DNA from: Pedobacter frigoris
Lineage (GTDB): Bacteria; Bacteroidota; Bacteroidia; Sphingobacteriales; Sphingobacteriaceae
NCBI RefSeq assembly: GCF_005116445.1
Contig: NZ_SWBQ01000001.1
Coordinates: forward strand, 682,001 to 746,000
Length of the DNA stretch: 64,000 bases
Reading direction: 5' to 3'
The notes beneath the pieces are model-generated. The model was not told the origin of the DNA, searched no databases, and saw only the letters and a program-made list of their open reading frames with translations. Positions within the stretch are counted from its first letter, which is position 1, and each line of letters begins with the position of its first letter. Position numbers and translations under genes: made by a program. This document shows positions 15,974 through 25,258 of the stretch, in pieces.

Positions 15974-17416
15974 TTATCTGATGGCCATATCCATAGGATT
16001 ACCAGGGATACCTTCAATTTTTTTAATAAATGAACCATATTCACCAGTGTTGATATTGGTAAACCAAATGGTTCCCTCGGTTCCCACCATTAATGTTTTT
16101 TCATCTTCTGAGAGTTTCAGCATCGTGATGGACTTGCCTCCGAAATTTGTAGTGACATCCCTTACTTCCTGATTGATAGGGTTGTAAATAACCACCTTAT
16201 TGCCTGAAGCAATATAGATTACCCCATTTTTAGCACCCTGCCATTTGGTATCGGCAGTGATCAGGTCCTGACGAATAAATTCACGCTTATGCTGCGGGGT
16301 GAAGGTAAAAGGCCCGGTAAACTGCACGTTGAATTTCAATTCGTAAATCTTACCGTCTGTATGTTTCATATAGGCGAAACAGTCGGCATTGTTCAACTGG
16401 ATCAGTTTTACCAGATCCATACCTACGTTCATGGGGTCGAATATCGTTGTGCTGCTGACAGAGTATTGTGTTCCAAAGTAGGCAGGAGCGCCGTACAGGT
16501 TGATCCTTTGAAACTGTCTTTTGTTTTTATCAAACACGATAAAATAGGTGCCCGGACCGGTTTCTGCCATTGCAAATGAAGGTGCAAGTTCATAATCGCC
16601 CTCTGCAGGCAATCCAAACATACCATAGGTTGCTGCCTGATCCCAGGTACTTGTAGTACCACCATAAAACTTCCCGTTGATAACACCCATCATTACACCC
16701 TGAGAATGCGCAACTACCGAGCCTACTTCCAGATTATCCGGCGGGGTAAAGAAATTGTCTTTTAAGGTCTGAGGGTATTTTTCTTCTTCCATCATGGTAT
16801 TGGATTGTAACCTGATGCCTGCATTTTTGGTGATGATCCAATACCCAAGCAATGTTCCGCCTGTGTTTTTGTTCCTTAGGAGGAACAGGTTGGTAGGGTT
16901 AGGGGGTAGATCTTTACCTTGCATGGCCTTGTAAAGACGTGCCTGAAGGGTGCCGTCGGGTTTCAGGAAGGAGAATTGTGTAACCCCGTTCTCTACACTC
17001 AAAATACTGGTTCCTGCATTGAATTCTGTAGCACCCTGCACCATAAACTTATGAAAGTATTTCATCCCGTTTGTTTTGTTGTGTACTGTCAAAAGTCCCG
17101 AATATCTCTGTGCCTGCAGTCCGAAGATGATCTTCATCACGGGGCCTACGTAGGTTACATCTGTTCCCTCCATCACGCTTATTTTCCATGAAAGTTCCAG
17201 TTGAGCACCTGAAGGGCCTTTTACTTTTGGATCTATTTTCAGGCTATCGCCTACCGTTGCTGTATAGAGCGTATCAAGCGAAGTTACCTGTGGGTCTACG
17301 GGCATGTCGATATCGTAGTTGCCCAGATCTTTATGACAGGCGGAAAGCGAAAATACAAGCACCGCCAGTGCCAGTAATTTTCTAATAGCTATGTTTATTT
17401 TGTTAAATGACTTCAT
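15974..17416 (-). CDS. PKD-like family lipoprotein of a SusCD operon
   Basis: A 480-residue lipoprotein with lipobox SLSAC (Cys 27) followed by HKDLGNYDIDMPVDP. The N-terminal ~130 residues look like immunoglobulin/PKD-type beta domains (DSLKIDPKVKGPSGAQLELSWKI); the rest resembles a repeated-blade domain with GVIYIASGNKVVIYNP and MLKLSEDEKTLMVGTEGTIWF. In Bacteroidota such genes follow SusD and a DUF4843 gene, and the product is expected at the cell surface as a ligand-binding accessory. Its start overlaps the end of the previous gene by 14 bases, which indicates one transcript. The substrate is unknown. Confidence 0.75.
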   Translation of the reverse strand: MKSFNKINIAIRKLLALAVLVFSLSACHKDLGNYDIDMPVDPQVTSLDTLYTATVGDSLKIDPKVKGPSGAQLELSWKISVMEGTDVTYVGPVMKIIFGLQAQRYSGLLTVHNKTNGMKYFHKFMVQGATEFNAGTSILSVENGVTQFSFLKPDGTLQARLYKAMQGKDLPPNPTNLFLLRNKNTGGTLLGYWIITKNAGIRLQSNTMMEEEKYPQTLKDNFFTPPDNLEVGSVVAHSQGVMMGVINGKFYGGTTSTWDQAATYGMFGLPAEGDYELAPSFAMAETGPGTYFIVFDKNKRQFQRINLYGAPAYFGTQYSVSSTTIFDPMNVGMDLVKLIQLNNADCFAYMKHTDGKIYELKFNVQFTGPFTFTPQHKREFIRQDLITADTKWQGAKNGVIYIASGNKVVIYNPINQEVRDVTTNFGGKSITMLKLSEDEKTLMVGTEGTIWFTNINTGEYGSFIKKIEGIPGNPMDMAIR

Positions 17417-18215
17417 TGCCGTTTTCGTCTATAAAATAATATTTACCATTCTGTGTGTTCTTCCTAAGCAAAGTTTTCTTTGCAGGATTGTTGGTGTTGT
17501 AGAAATAATAGCTGTTCGTATTTCCAGGCGTTACTTCTTCCAGGACATATTTTTTCAGCGGATTTCTGGTTACCCAGTTAAAAGGATTGTTCAGCATGGT
17601 GCTCAGCAATCCTACATAGTAGAGGTTTTTAGGTGCATCCAATCCGTCGGTCGACATAGACGTTTGTCCCGTCACCAGGATAAACAATTCGTGCTTGGTC
17701 CTCGAATATGGCGGCAAAGGCCAGGTATCCCACCAGTGCGGTTTTTCCAGCTTTGCAGAGAATACTACCTTGGCTCTGATGATGTATGGGTTTTCAATCC
17801 CCAGATCGCTGGTGCCGGTTAGCTTCACGATTATGGATACTGCGCTGTTTTCCAATTTCTTATCTTTATTATAGATCACCAGGGGAATATAACCAACGCC
17901 TTTTCCCGCTGGTATACTGTAGTTTGGCTTCAGTGCTTCATAGTGCAATTCCGGTTTCGCTGTAGAGCTGTCGGTTTCGATTCTTGCAGTAAATGTTCTT
18001 GCTAAATCTGTTCGTATGCCGGAAAGGCGTGCTGCCAGCCATACCGTATCCTGTGGGATGGTAGGCGTGTAAGCAAATGTTCTTACAATACTGTCCCGGT
18101 CTCCGTTCCTGAGGTCAAAGTAGACATTGGCTGCATGCTCAAACTTCATCTCCTCTGCCTTTTTACAGGAAGCGAAGGAAATCACTGCAAGCAATATGAT
18201 GATATATGGTTTCAT
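17403..18215 (-). CDS. DUF4843-type lipoprotein of a SusCD operon
   Basis: A 270-residue lipoprotein. The best start is the ATG at 18213-18215, giving MKPYIIILLAVISFASCKK with the lipobox ASC; the longer reading from 18239 adds a charged stretch in front of the signal peptide. The body has VYFDLRNGDRDSIVRTFAY and IPAGKGVGYIPLVIYN, which fit the DUF4843 family. It is probably a surface-exposed accessory of the SusC/SusD receptor. The C-terminal part around HWWDTWPLPPYS is typical. It lies 27 bases after susD and overlaps the PKD-like gene. Confidence 0.72.
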   Translation of the reverse strand: MKPYIIILLAVISFASCKKAEEMKFEHAANVYFDLRNGDRDSIVRTFAYTPTIPQDTVWLAARLSGIRTDLARTFTARIETDSSTAKPELHYEALKPNYSIPAGKGVGYIPLVIYNKDKKLENSAVSIIVKLTGTSDLGIENPYIIRAKVVFSAKLEKPHWWDTWPLPPYSRTKHELFILVTGQTSMSTDGLDAPKNLYYVGLLSTMLNNPFNWVTRNPLKKYVLEEVTPGNTNSYYFYNTNNPAKKTLLRKNTQNGKYYFIDENGNEVI

Positions 18216-18242
18216 AATTTCTTTTTTAAAGTATAACATTGT

Positions 18243-19739
18243 TTATCTGCCTCCGTAAACCAATTCGTCGTTTGGTAAGGGCAGCACGAAAATATTGTTC
18301 GATGCCGGGATAATCGTTCCTGTTTGCCCTACAATGCCTCTGTTTAGTCGCTTGTACATATAAAACAGCTGTCCTTCGGCAATGGTCTCTTTTCTCACAT
18401 CCTTAATCAGTTCCTTCAGAAAATCTTCCTGCTGATTACTTACTGGAAGTTTATCACCAATATCACGTGCCGAACGTACCTGGTTCAGGTAGTCATAAGC
18501 TTTTGCAGGATCGGTAGGGTAAGTAGCTTCTGCAGCGATGTAATACATTTCGCTGAAACGAATGGCAGGTGCCATCAGGTAATGCAGGTTTGCTGTTGCA
18601 GTTTCACTCAGTGGATTTCTGCGGTACTTTAAGATCTCAAAAAATGGAGAATTTCCCTGCACAGAATTTTTGGAAAGGAAATATTTATAGCGTGAGTCCA
18701 TTGAGCCGGCAGTTTGTTTTTCATAGATGAAATCTGCAGCGTCTTCAATGAGGTGAAAGCCATAGGTGCCGGTGCGGAACCACCAATCTTTGACATCTTT
18801 TGCCATACCGGGGATGTACCAGCCAAATACCAGCTCTTTATAGAGGATGCGGTCTTTCTTTGCCTCATCAAATGCGCCAAAATCAGTACTTAATGTCCAT
18901 GGGAATTTTTTAGCATCAATGACTTCTTTGGCGTTGACCAATGCATTGGCCTTGTCATTTTTATAAAGATATACCCTGGCCAGCGTGCCGCAAACCGCAT
19001 AATAGTTCAGACGGTGCCTTCTGTTTTGAAGGAACAGCGATGCGGAATTCAATTCTGTGGTGATCGTAGTATCTGTTACAGTAGGGTATCCTACTTTGTA
19101 ACCCGCGCTGCGGATGGGATCGCTGGTCAGCAAGCGTTTTGCTTCTTCCAGATCTTTAAGGATCAGTGCAATGGTTTCAGAAACATTGCTCATCGGTGTT
19201 GGGTCCTTGGTGTATCTGGAAGCATAGGGGATGCCCTGTGCGGTAGGATTACTGAGATACGAAGGAGCGAAGAGACGCAGCAGGTCAAAATGGAAGTATG
19301 CACGTAGTGCAAGTGCTTCACCTTTTACAATCTCATAATTTGCTCCGGTGAAAATATTCTTTTTCTCATCTACATTTTTCAGTACCAGGTTGCAGTTTAC
19401 GATGGCACTGTATAAGCCCGCCCAGATTTTATCTTTTCTCTCGATAAACCTGCCATGTTTATAATTGTACAGGGTGGTTTGTCTGTAATCCTGTTGGTCT
19501 TCACGCATGGAGTAATTTTGCGCCAGTGCCTCCATTGTTCCGAAGGTTAGCTCAGCACCATAAAGTTCGGATACATTAGCACGGTTGTATATTCCGTTGA
19601 TTGCATCCATAAAGCCGTTTTCGGTAGAGAACAATACCGGAGCAGCAATCTCAGATTCTGGCTGTAGTTCCAGCCATTTTTTGCAGGAGGAGAGCAATCC
19701 TGTAAGCAAAAACAATCCGATTAATAACTTCTTGTTCAT
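18243..19739 (-). CDS. SusD/RagB family nutrient-binding lipoprotein
   Basis: A 498-residue surface lipoprotein that caps the SusC channel and captures ligand. The start is taken at the ATG giving MNKKLLIGLFLLTGLLSSC; the 10 residues before it in the open frame do not belong to a signal peptide. After the lipobox comes KKWLELQPESEIAAPVLFST, the usual SusD N-terminus. Helical TPR-like segments (ALALRAYFHFDLLRLFAP) and the C-terminal MYYIAAEATY ... AYDYLNQVRSARD are also family hallmarks. It begins 32 bases after susC. The binding specificity cannot be read from the sequence. Confidence 0.92.
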   Translation of the reverse strand: MNKKLLIGLFLLTGLLSSCKKWLELQPESEIAAPVLFSTENGFMDAINGIYNRANVSELYGAELTFGTMEALAQNYSMREDQQDYRQTTLYNYKHGRFIERKDKIWAGLYSAIVNCNLVLKNVDEKKNIFTGANYEIVKGEALALRAYFHFDLLRLFAPSYLSNPTAQGIPYASRYTKDPTPMSNVSETIALILKDLEEAKRLLTSDPIRSAGYKVGYPTVTDTTITTELNSASLFLQNRRHRLNYYAVCGTLARVYLYKNDKANALVNAKEVIDAKKFPWTLSTDFGAFDEAKKDRILYKELVFGWYIPGMAKDVKDWWFRTGTYGFHLIEDAADFIYEKQTAGSMDSRYKYFLSKNSVQGNSPFFEILKYRRNPLSETATANLHYLMAPAIRFSEMYYIAAEATYPTDPAKAYDYLNQVRSARDIGDKLPVSNQQEDFLKELIKDVRKETIAEGQLFYMYKRLNRGIVGQTGTIIPASNNIFVLPLPNDELVYGGR

Positions 19740-19771
19740 ATTTTTATATTTTAAAATATCTTTAATCATTC

Positions 19772-22700
19772 CTAAAATCCTGCTCTTAAACCAAATGTGA
19801 TACTTCTGGCAAAGGGATAATCAATTCCTCTTTCCTGTTTCACGGACGACCAGCGCAACACGTCATTGGCAGTCAATGTGAAAGTCAGGTTAGTCATCAA
19901 AAGTCGTTTCGCATATTTCTGATCCAGATCGTACGACAAAGCCAGTGTCTCCAGGTTCAGCATGTTATCCCTCTGGATAAATCTGGAGTTGACCTCTGTT
20001 GTACCTATGTCAGCAATGTTCTTGTAGAAACTCAGGTCTCCGGATTGTTTCCACTTCTCTTCAAATACCCTTCTGTCAACATTATATTTAGGATCAGCAT
20101 TTTCTACCCTCTCAACGAGTGTCAGGTTATACATGTCGCCTCCAAAATAGGTCCTGAAGTTGGCCGACAGGTTGAAACGCTTGTAGTATATGTTGGTTCC
20201 GAAAGAGCCATCCAGCTTAGAATCTGCATTTCCGATAGGCACAATATCTCTCTTGTCGTAGTCGTACGTCAGGGTGCCGTCACGCTTTACATACAATTCA
20301 CGTCCATTTTCCGGATCTATACCCAGAGATGGTACACCGTAAATGGTATTGATCGACTGACCTTCTCTGTACCTCAGCAATGGTATTCCTCTGAACCCTC
20401 CATTTTCCGGTTTCTCTGATTGCAGGTCATCGGCTTTGTCTTCGTATTTTTTTAGTGCATTAGAAATCCTCAGGATTTTGTTTCTGTTGGATACAAAATT
20501 GCCAAAGAAACTCACATTCAGGTCTTTGCTGCGGATGGCTTCCCATCTCAGGTTCAGCTCGGCGCCCGTGTTTTCCATATCTCCAAGGTTTTCTTTGTAA
20601 GAAAGGAATCCTGTGGAAGGAGGGAGGGTAACATCTGCGAGGATGTCCTTAGTGAATTTTCTGTATACTTTAGGGGTGATGGTCAGGCGGTCTTTAAACA
20701 AACCAAGATCAATACTGATGTCTGTCATCCTCGTCTTCTGCCAGGAAAGGTTTTCGTTGCCGTAGTTGTCTACAACGGCGCCAATACCTGACGAGTACCA
20801 GTTGCCAGTGTTGTATTTATAGGTAGTCCTTGACAGGTAAGGGGAGAACTCAACAGAGCCGGTTAGTCCGGTAGAAGCCCTTAAACGCAACTGGCTGATC
20901 ACGCTGTTGCCTTGCAGGAATGGCTCGTTGTGCAGGTTCCAGCCCAGTCCCAGCGACCAGAAAGGTGCTAATTTATTGTCTACTCCGAATCTCGAAGAAC
21001 CGTCAACTCTTACGGTAGCATCCAGCAGGTATTTATTTTTGAATGAATAGTTGGCACTCAGGAAAGATCCGAATAACCTGGTTTCTTCTTTTTTACTGTT
21101 GGGCTTTCCGTCCTCAGCATACCCCTTGGCAAAGCCAATACTGGTAAATCTGTCGTTTGCAAACCCTATGGCTGTAAAGTCTTTGGAATCTTTTAACTCA
21201 CTCCTCACGTTCACACCGCCTACGAAGTTGATATAGCTTCCGCCAAGTTGTTTCAGCCAGGTCATTCTTAAGGTACCATCCCAGATCAATTCTTTTCTCT
21301 GACCGTTGAAATACTCACCTTTCTCATCTGCTTTGTCGGTGGTATAGTCATAAAACTTGTTGGCAAGCGGCGAAGTGAAGATGTCATCGTTGTTAGAACG
21401 GCTGGTCAAACTCATTTGCGCCCTTAGCTTCAGGTCTTTTACCAGCTCAAGTTCCGCAGAAAGATTGTCAATGATCTCAGTATAAGCCGATTTGTTGAAG
21501 CTGCTCAACTGGGCGTCGAAAAGCGGGTTAAATACAAGAGTCTTGGACCTATCCTGTTTTTCCCATGAATCTATTACCTGCGAATATCTTCCATAAGCGT
21601 CCTGCATAGGGAAGTAGGGATTCATTCTTACATAGTTTTTGAAGTCGCCATAAGGAGATTCGGTTGCTGTTACCTGGGTTATAGAGAGGTCATTTCTAAA
21701 CTGGAACTTATTCAGGTTGTACATAAAGTTCATACCCCCTGAGTATTGGTCTCTGGAAGAACCTTTCATGACACCCGGACGGGTCTGGTAACGAAGATCG
21801 ACTCCATAACGGAACGCATTGGAACCACCGTCCAGACTTACCGAATGTTTCTGACCGGCGGTAGTGCGTACCGGCTGCGACAACCAGTAGGTATTTACAC
21901 CGCCAACAACATTTGCATACCTGTGGTAATAAAGTTCATTCAGCAGGTCCTGGGACATACCTTGCTTACCACCATCATAAAGTCCTGCCAGAACCTCGTA
22001 TTCCATTTTTTCTCTGGCGTTCAATACATCATAATCAGAAAGGTCAGCGCCCGTCACATTCAGTTCATAGTTGTAGTCCACACGCAGTTTACCTTCTCTT
22101 GGCGCCCTTGTGGTGACCACCAAGACCCCATTTGCCGCACGTGAACCATAGATGGCCGTTGCCGCTGCGTCTTTTAGCAAGGTGGCTGTTTCTACCCTGT
22201 TGATGTCAAGGTCAAATATCTTCTGTACGTTAACCTCGTATCCATCCAGGATAAACACCGGCATATTTACCCCGCTGGTAAAATCATCTCTCCTCAATAC
22301 TTCTCCATCTCCGCTTGGCAGTGCAGAAGAGCCCCTCACATTGATGTTCGGAATGCGATTGGGATTTGATCCTGCAAGGTTATTTTGCTGAAGTTTAAAA
22401 GAAGGATCAAAAGCACCAATGCTGGACAGGAGGTTCTGCGGGTTGATTTTCTTCAGATCCGCTCCGGTCATGGTAATGGCCGTACCTGTGTAGCTTTCCT
22501 TTTTGATGGTCTGGTAACCGGTAATGATGACATCAGTCATCTGGTTTACTTCTTCTTCGAGGCTTACGTTGATGGTTTTATTATTCCCAACCTTTACTTC
22601 TTTGGTTTTGTAACCCACATACGCAAACACAATCACATCTTCTGAAATGGCATTAATGACATATTCACCGCGGTCATTACTTTGAGACCGGATATTCTTG

Positions 22701-23212
22701 TTGGCTTTAAGATAAATGGATACTCCAGGAATGATTTCTCCAGTCTTTGCATCGGTAACCTTTCCAGAGATCTGGGCAAACTTAACCGGATTGCCGGGGT
22801 TGTTAGGCAGGTTCCTGATGACAATGGTCTTGTTGACGATGTTGAATGTGAGGTTCATTTGTTCTAAAGTTGCCTTTAGTGCCTCTTCCAGGCCTACATT
22901 CTTCAATTCTACATTAATCTTTTGGGTATTAATGTTTACATCGCCACTGTAAAAGAACAGGTAGCCGGTTTGTTTTTTGATGTCATTGAAAACGGTTTCC
23001 AGGCTTGTGTTCTTCCTGGATATATTGACATTTTGCGAATAACTTGCGGCAGACAAATGCATGGTGCCGATCAGTAATAAAATAGCAACTAATTTCATCA
23101 CTATAAATAGTTTATACTTTACCCTCCGCATTGTGCATGCGGGGTTGTAAAGAAAAGTTAATTTCATACTTTTGGAATAGAATAAAGTGAACAATTGCAG
23201 CCGGGGCTTCAA
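19772..23212 (-). CDS. SusC/RagA family TonB-dependent receptor with STN domain
   Basis: An outer-membrane transporter of about 1100-1146 residues. Candidate starts are residues 1, 16, 28 and 39 of the open frame; MKLVAILLLIGTMHLSAASYSQ alone would be a normal signal peptide, but many relatives start at the earlier MKLTF. Domains in order: STN (about 60-110, ISRKNTSLETVFNDIKKQTG) for signal transfer to FecR, a carboxypeptidase-regulatory-like domain (ISGKVTDAKTGEIIPGVSI), plug (ALPSGDGEVLRRD, VETATLLKDAAATAIYG) and the 22-strand barrel ending in FGLRAGF with a terminal Phe. The STN domain links it to the FecR/ECF pair upstream, a trans-envelope signalling circuit. Confidence 0.95.
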   Translation of the reverse strand: MKPRLQLFTLFYSKSMKLTFLYNPACTMRRVKYKLFIVMKLVAILLLIGTMHLSAASYSQNVNISRKNTSLETVFNDIKKQTGYLFFYSGDVNINTQKINVELKNVGLEEALKATLEQMNLTFNIVNKTIVIRNLPNNPGNPVKFAQISGKVTDAKTGEIIPGVSIYLKANKNIRSQSNDRGEYVINAISEDVIVFAYVGYKTKEVKVGNNKTINVSLEEEVNQMTDVIITGYQTIKKESYTGTAITMTGADLKKINPQNLLSSIGAFDPSFKLQQNNLAGSNPNRIPNINVRGSSALPSGDGEVLRRDDFTSGVNMPVFILDGYEVNVQKIFDLDINRVETATLLKDAAATAIYGSRAANGVLVVTTRAPREGKLRVDYNYELNVTGADLSDYDVLNAREKMEYEVLAGLYDGGKQGMSQDLLNELYYHRYANVVGGVNTYWLSQPVRTTAGQKHSVSLDGGSNAFRYGVDLRYQTRPGVMKGSSRDQYSGGMNFMYNLNKFQFRNDLSITQVTATESPYGDFKNYVRMNPYFPMQDAYGRYSQVIDSWEKQDRSKTLVFNPLFDAQLSSFNKSAYTEIIDNLSAELELVKDLKLRAQMSLTSRSNNDDIFTSPLANKFYDYTTDKADEKGEYFNGQRKELIWDGTLRMTWLKQLGGSYINFVGGVNVRSELKDSKDFTAIGFANDRFTSIGFAKGYAEDGKPNSKKEETRLFGSFLSANYSFKNKYLLDATVRVDGSSRFGVDNKLAPFWSLGLGWNLHNEPFLQGNSVISQLRLRASTGLTGSVEFSPYLSRTTYKYNTGNWYSSGIGAVVDNYGNENLSWQKTRMTDISIDLGLFKDRLTITPKVYRKFTKDILADVTLPPSTGFLSYKENLGDMENTGAELNLRWEAIRSKDLNVSFFGNFVSNRNKILRISNALKKYEDKADDLQSEKPENGGFRGIPLLRYREGQSINTIYGVPSLGIDPENGRELYVKRDGTLTYDYDKRDIVPIGNADSKLDGSFGTNIYYKRFNLSANFRTYFGGDMYNLTLVERVENADPKYNVDRRVFEEKWKQSGDLSFYKNIADIGTTEVNSRFIQRDNMLNLETLALSYDLDQKYAKRLLMTNLTFTLTANDVLRWSSVKQERGIDYPFARSITFGLRAGF

Positions 23213-23235
23213 ATCTGGCTGCTGACATTTTTTTT

Positions 23236-23265
23236 AAGCCGGAAGTAGTGAGATACTTTCGGCTT
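23236..23265 (-). promoter_or_regulatory. Hairpin in the susC leader
   Basis: The arms at 23236-23247 and 23254-23265 form a 12-base stem with one G-T pair and a six-base loop. On the minus strand it lies between fecR and susC and is followed by an A-run, so it is not a terminator for that transcript. On the plus strand it is followed by T-rich sequence. It may protect or attenuate the susC mRNA 5' end. Confidence 0.45.
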
Positions 23266-23368
23266 TTTCTTTTGTGGTTCCTAGCAAATAAGTAGCTTTC
23301 TGATCATCAGAGAATGGTTTTTGGTTAAAAATCGGTTAGTTGGTTATGTTGATTAGGGGTGATTCGGT

Positions 23369-24529
23369 TTAAGGGGTGCTTGAATAGGAAACCTTCACGG
23401 TTTTGCCTTTTATTTCAAAGTGTACATTGTTGAGCTCAAGTATTTTAAATACTTCAGATAATTTGCTGCTTCTGGGTATGCCGCCAAAGAATTTTTTGTC
23501 GGGTATATTACCAGTGTAAACCACATCTACATCGTACCATCTGGAAACCTCGCGCATTACTGACTTCAGATTATCATTGTCGAAGAAAAACTGGTCATTG
23601 ATCCAGGCAACTTCTTTTTCAGGATCTATATCTTTTTTTAATAATGAAGTGGTTGTCCGGTCTGCAAGGGTTTGCTGACCAGGGTTGATCATCATGTTGT
23701 TTTGACCGAGTAATACTTTAACTGATCCTTCGAGCAGGGTAGTCTTGATCTTATCCTCATTGGTGTAGGCATTGATGTTAAAATTAGTTCCCAACACTTC
23801 AACTGTTTGTCCTTCAGATCGTACCTGAAAGCGTTTGCCCGTCTGTTTGGCTACTTCAAAATAAGCTTCCCCTTTTAGTTCCACGATGCGGTCTGATTTT
23901 CGGAAGGAATTTGGGAAGGTCAGGGAAGAGGCTGCATTGAGTTTTACTTTGGTTCCGTCTGACAGAACGATAGTATACTGTCCTCCATTTGGAGTAGAAA
24001 TGGTATTTTGGGTAGGCTCATTAACTATACTTTCATCTCCCGTAACATTGTAAACGATCTGTCCATCAGCTGTTTTTGTGATGTTAATGCCGATTTGATC
24101 ACTGATTTGGCCTTTGGAAGCATCATCCAATACTATCTTTTTTCCATTGGCCAGTGTTAATATGGCTTTGTTGCCGCCTGGATCAACATCATTAGCCGAG
24201 GCTGTAAGATGATTTTTGTCCGTTCGCGGACTTAGTAAAATGAAAAGAGTAACAGAAAGCATCAGAACAACCGATGCTGCTGCCGCATATTTTACCCATT
24301 GCCAGGAGTTGCGAGGTTTAATATGCTGATGGTGTTCAAGTTCCTGATCAATGCTGCCTTTAATCAGGTCTTTAATGCGGATAGAATCCTCATCGGTAAG
24401 GCTTAAGTCCTCATTTGCATTAAAAAGGTCATAATATTTCTCAAGAAAATTCACTTCTTCAGGGGAGGCTGTCCCCAACCGGTATTTTCTTAAAATGTCA
24501 ATAAAATATTGTTTGTAGTTGTCTTTCAT
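23369..24529 (-). CDS. FecR family anti-sigma factor
   Basis: A 386-residue inner-membrane regulator. The N-terminal ~75 residues are cytoplasmic and should hold the ECF sigma factor; one membrane helix at about 80-100 (YAAAASVVLMLSVTLFILL) follows. The periplasmic part has the FecR domain (GGQYTIVLSDGTKVKLNAASSLTFP, GEAYFEVAKQTGKRFQVRS) and a C-terminal DUF4974 domain (about 317-382, FFFDNDNLKSVMREVSRWYDV) that should bind the STN domain of SusC. It stands 146 bases after the sigma factor and 156 bases before susC. Confidence 0.95.
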   Translation of the reverse strand: MKDNYKQYFIDILRKYRLGTASPEEVNFLEKYYDLFNANEDLSLTDEDSIRIKDLIKGSIDQELEHHQHIKPRNSWQWVKYAAAASVVLMLSVTLFILLSPRTDKNHLTASANDVDPGGNKAILTLANGKKIVLDDASKGQISDQIGINITKTADGQIVYNVTGDESIVNEPTQNTISTPNGGQYTIVLSDGTKVKLNAASSLTFPNSFRKSDRIVELKGEAYFEVAKQTGKRFQVRSEGQTVEVLGTNFNINAYTNEDKIKTTLLEGSVKVLLGQNNMMINPGQQTLADRTTTSLLKKDIDPEKEVAWINDQFFFDNDNLKSVMREVSRWYDVDVVYTGNIPDKKFFGGIPRSSKLSEVFKILELNNVHFEIKGKTVKVSYSSTP

Positions 24530-24675
24530 CGCTAGGTTTATATATACATGAGTCGGCTTTTTTAAAATAGCCCATGCAGGTTGAAAATATTTTTAATTTT
24601 ATTCGGGGCCTTTGAGATGACGTAGCTATTCGTTAGGAAAGCGGTTGTTAAATCTCAGAATAAAGGTTGTTAAAT

Positions 24676-25257
24676 CTAGCGTCCTTGATATAAAAACAAC
24701 AGCAAATGCATTAAAAGCATCGAGGATCTCAGACTAGACAGCGCTTTTCCCAGTTGATTTCTTACGGTTTTCGGAGATAGCTCCAGTTGATCGGCGATTT
24801 GCTGACTGCTCAGTTCTTCTTCGAAACGCATTTTAAAGATAATGCGTTGTTGTGTCGGGAGTGTATTAACGAGTTCATTAAATGCGATTAGAAATTCCTG
24901 ATGAAGTACTCCTGAATCAGCTCCGCCAAACGGGCTTTCCAGTTGCTCCGCGACATCAGGCAAAGCGGAATATTTTGCCTCTTTTTCCATCTTTTTAAAT
25001 ACTCCATTTCGGGCGGCAACCAACAGGTAGGCTGGCAGGTTCTCTATCTGAGTTTTGGATCCTCTGGTCCAAAGCTGTACAAAGACATCCTGGGCAATGT
25101 CCTGCGACTGCTCTATGTTATTTAACCTTTTGTAAGCGGCATTGAACACCTGCTTCCAGTACTTGTTATATAGTATGTCAAAGGCATGTTTATTCCCCTC
25201 ACTTAGCTGAAGCAGAAGTGCATTGTCTTCTAAGCTTTGGGAATTATCAGGATACAT
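24676..25257 (-). CDS. ECF RNA polymerase sigma factor (RpoE/FecI-like)
   Basis: A 193-residue sigma factor. Region 2 is visible as AFDILYNKYWKQVFNAAYKR ... SQDIAQDVFVQLWTR, and region 4 as LPTQQRIIFKMRFEEELSSQQIADQLELS, a helix-turn-helix. It should be held by the FecR protein encoded next and direct transcription of the susC operon when ligand binds SusC. The last 15 residues (SSMLLMHLLLFLY) are unusually hydrophobic; this is seen in other Bacteroidota ECF factors of the group. Its start lies one base after the stop of the GH43 gene, so the regulator is apparently translated from the glycosidase transcript. Confidence 0.94.
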   Translation of the reverse strand: MYPDNSQSLEDNALLLQLSEGNKHAFDILYNKYWKQVFNAAYKRLNNIEQSQDIAQDVFVQLWTRGSKTQIENLPAYLLVAARNGVFKKMEKEAKYSALPDVAEQLESPFGGADSGVLHQEFLIAFNELVNTLPTQQRIIFKMRFEEELSSQQIADQLELSPKTVRNQLGKALSSLRSSMLLMHLLLFLYQGR

Positions 25258-25258
25258 C

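Noticed and set aside
23236..23265. Terminator between fecR and susC
   Set aside because: On the transcribed strand the stem is followed by A residues, not U, so it was recorded as a leader hairpin.
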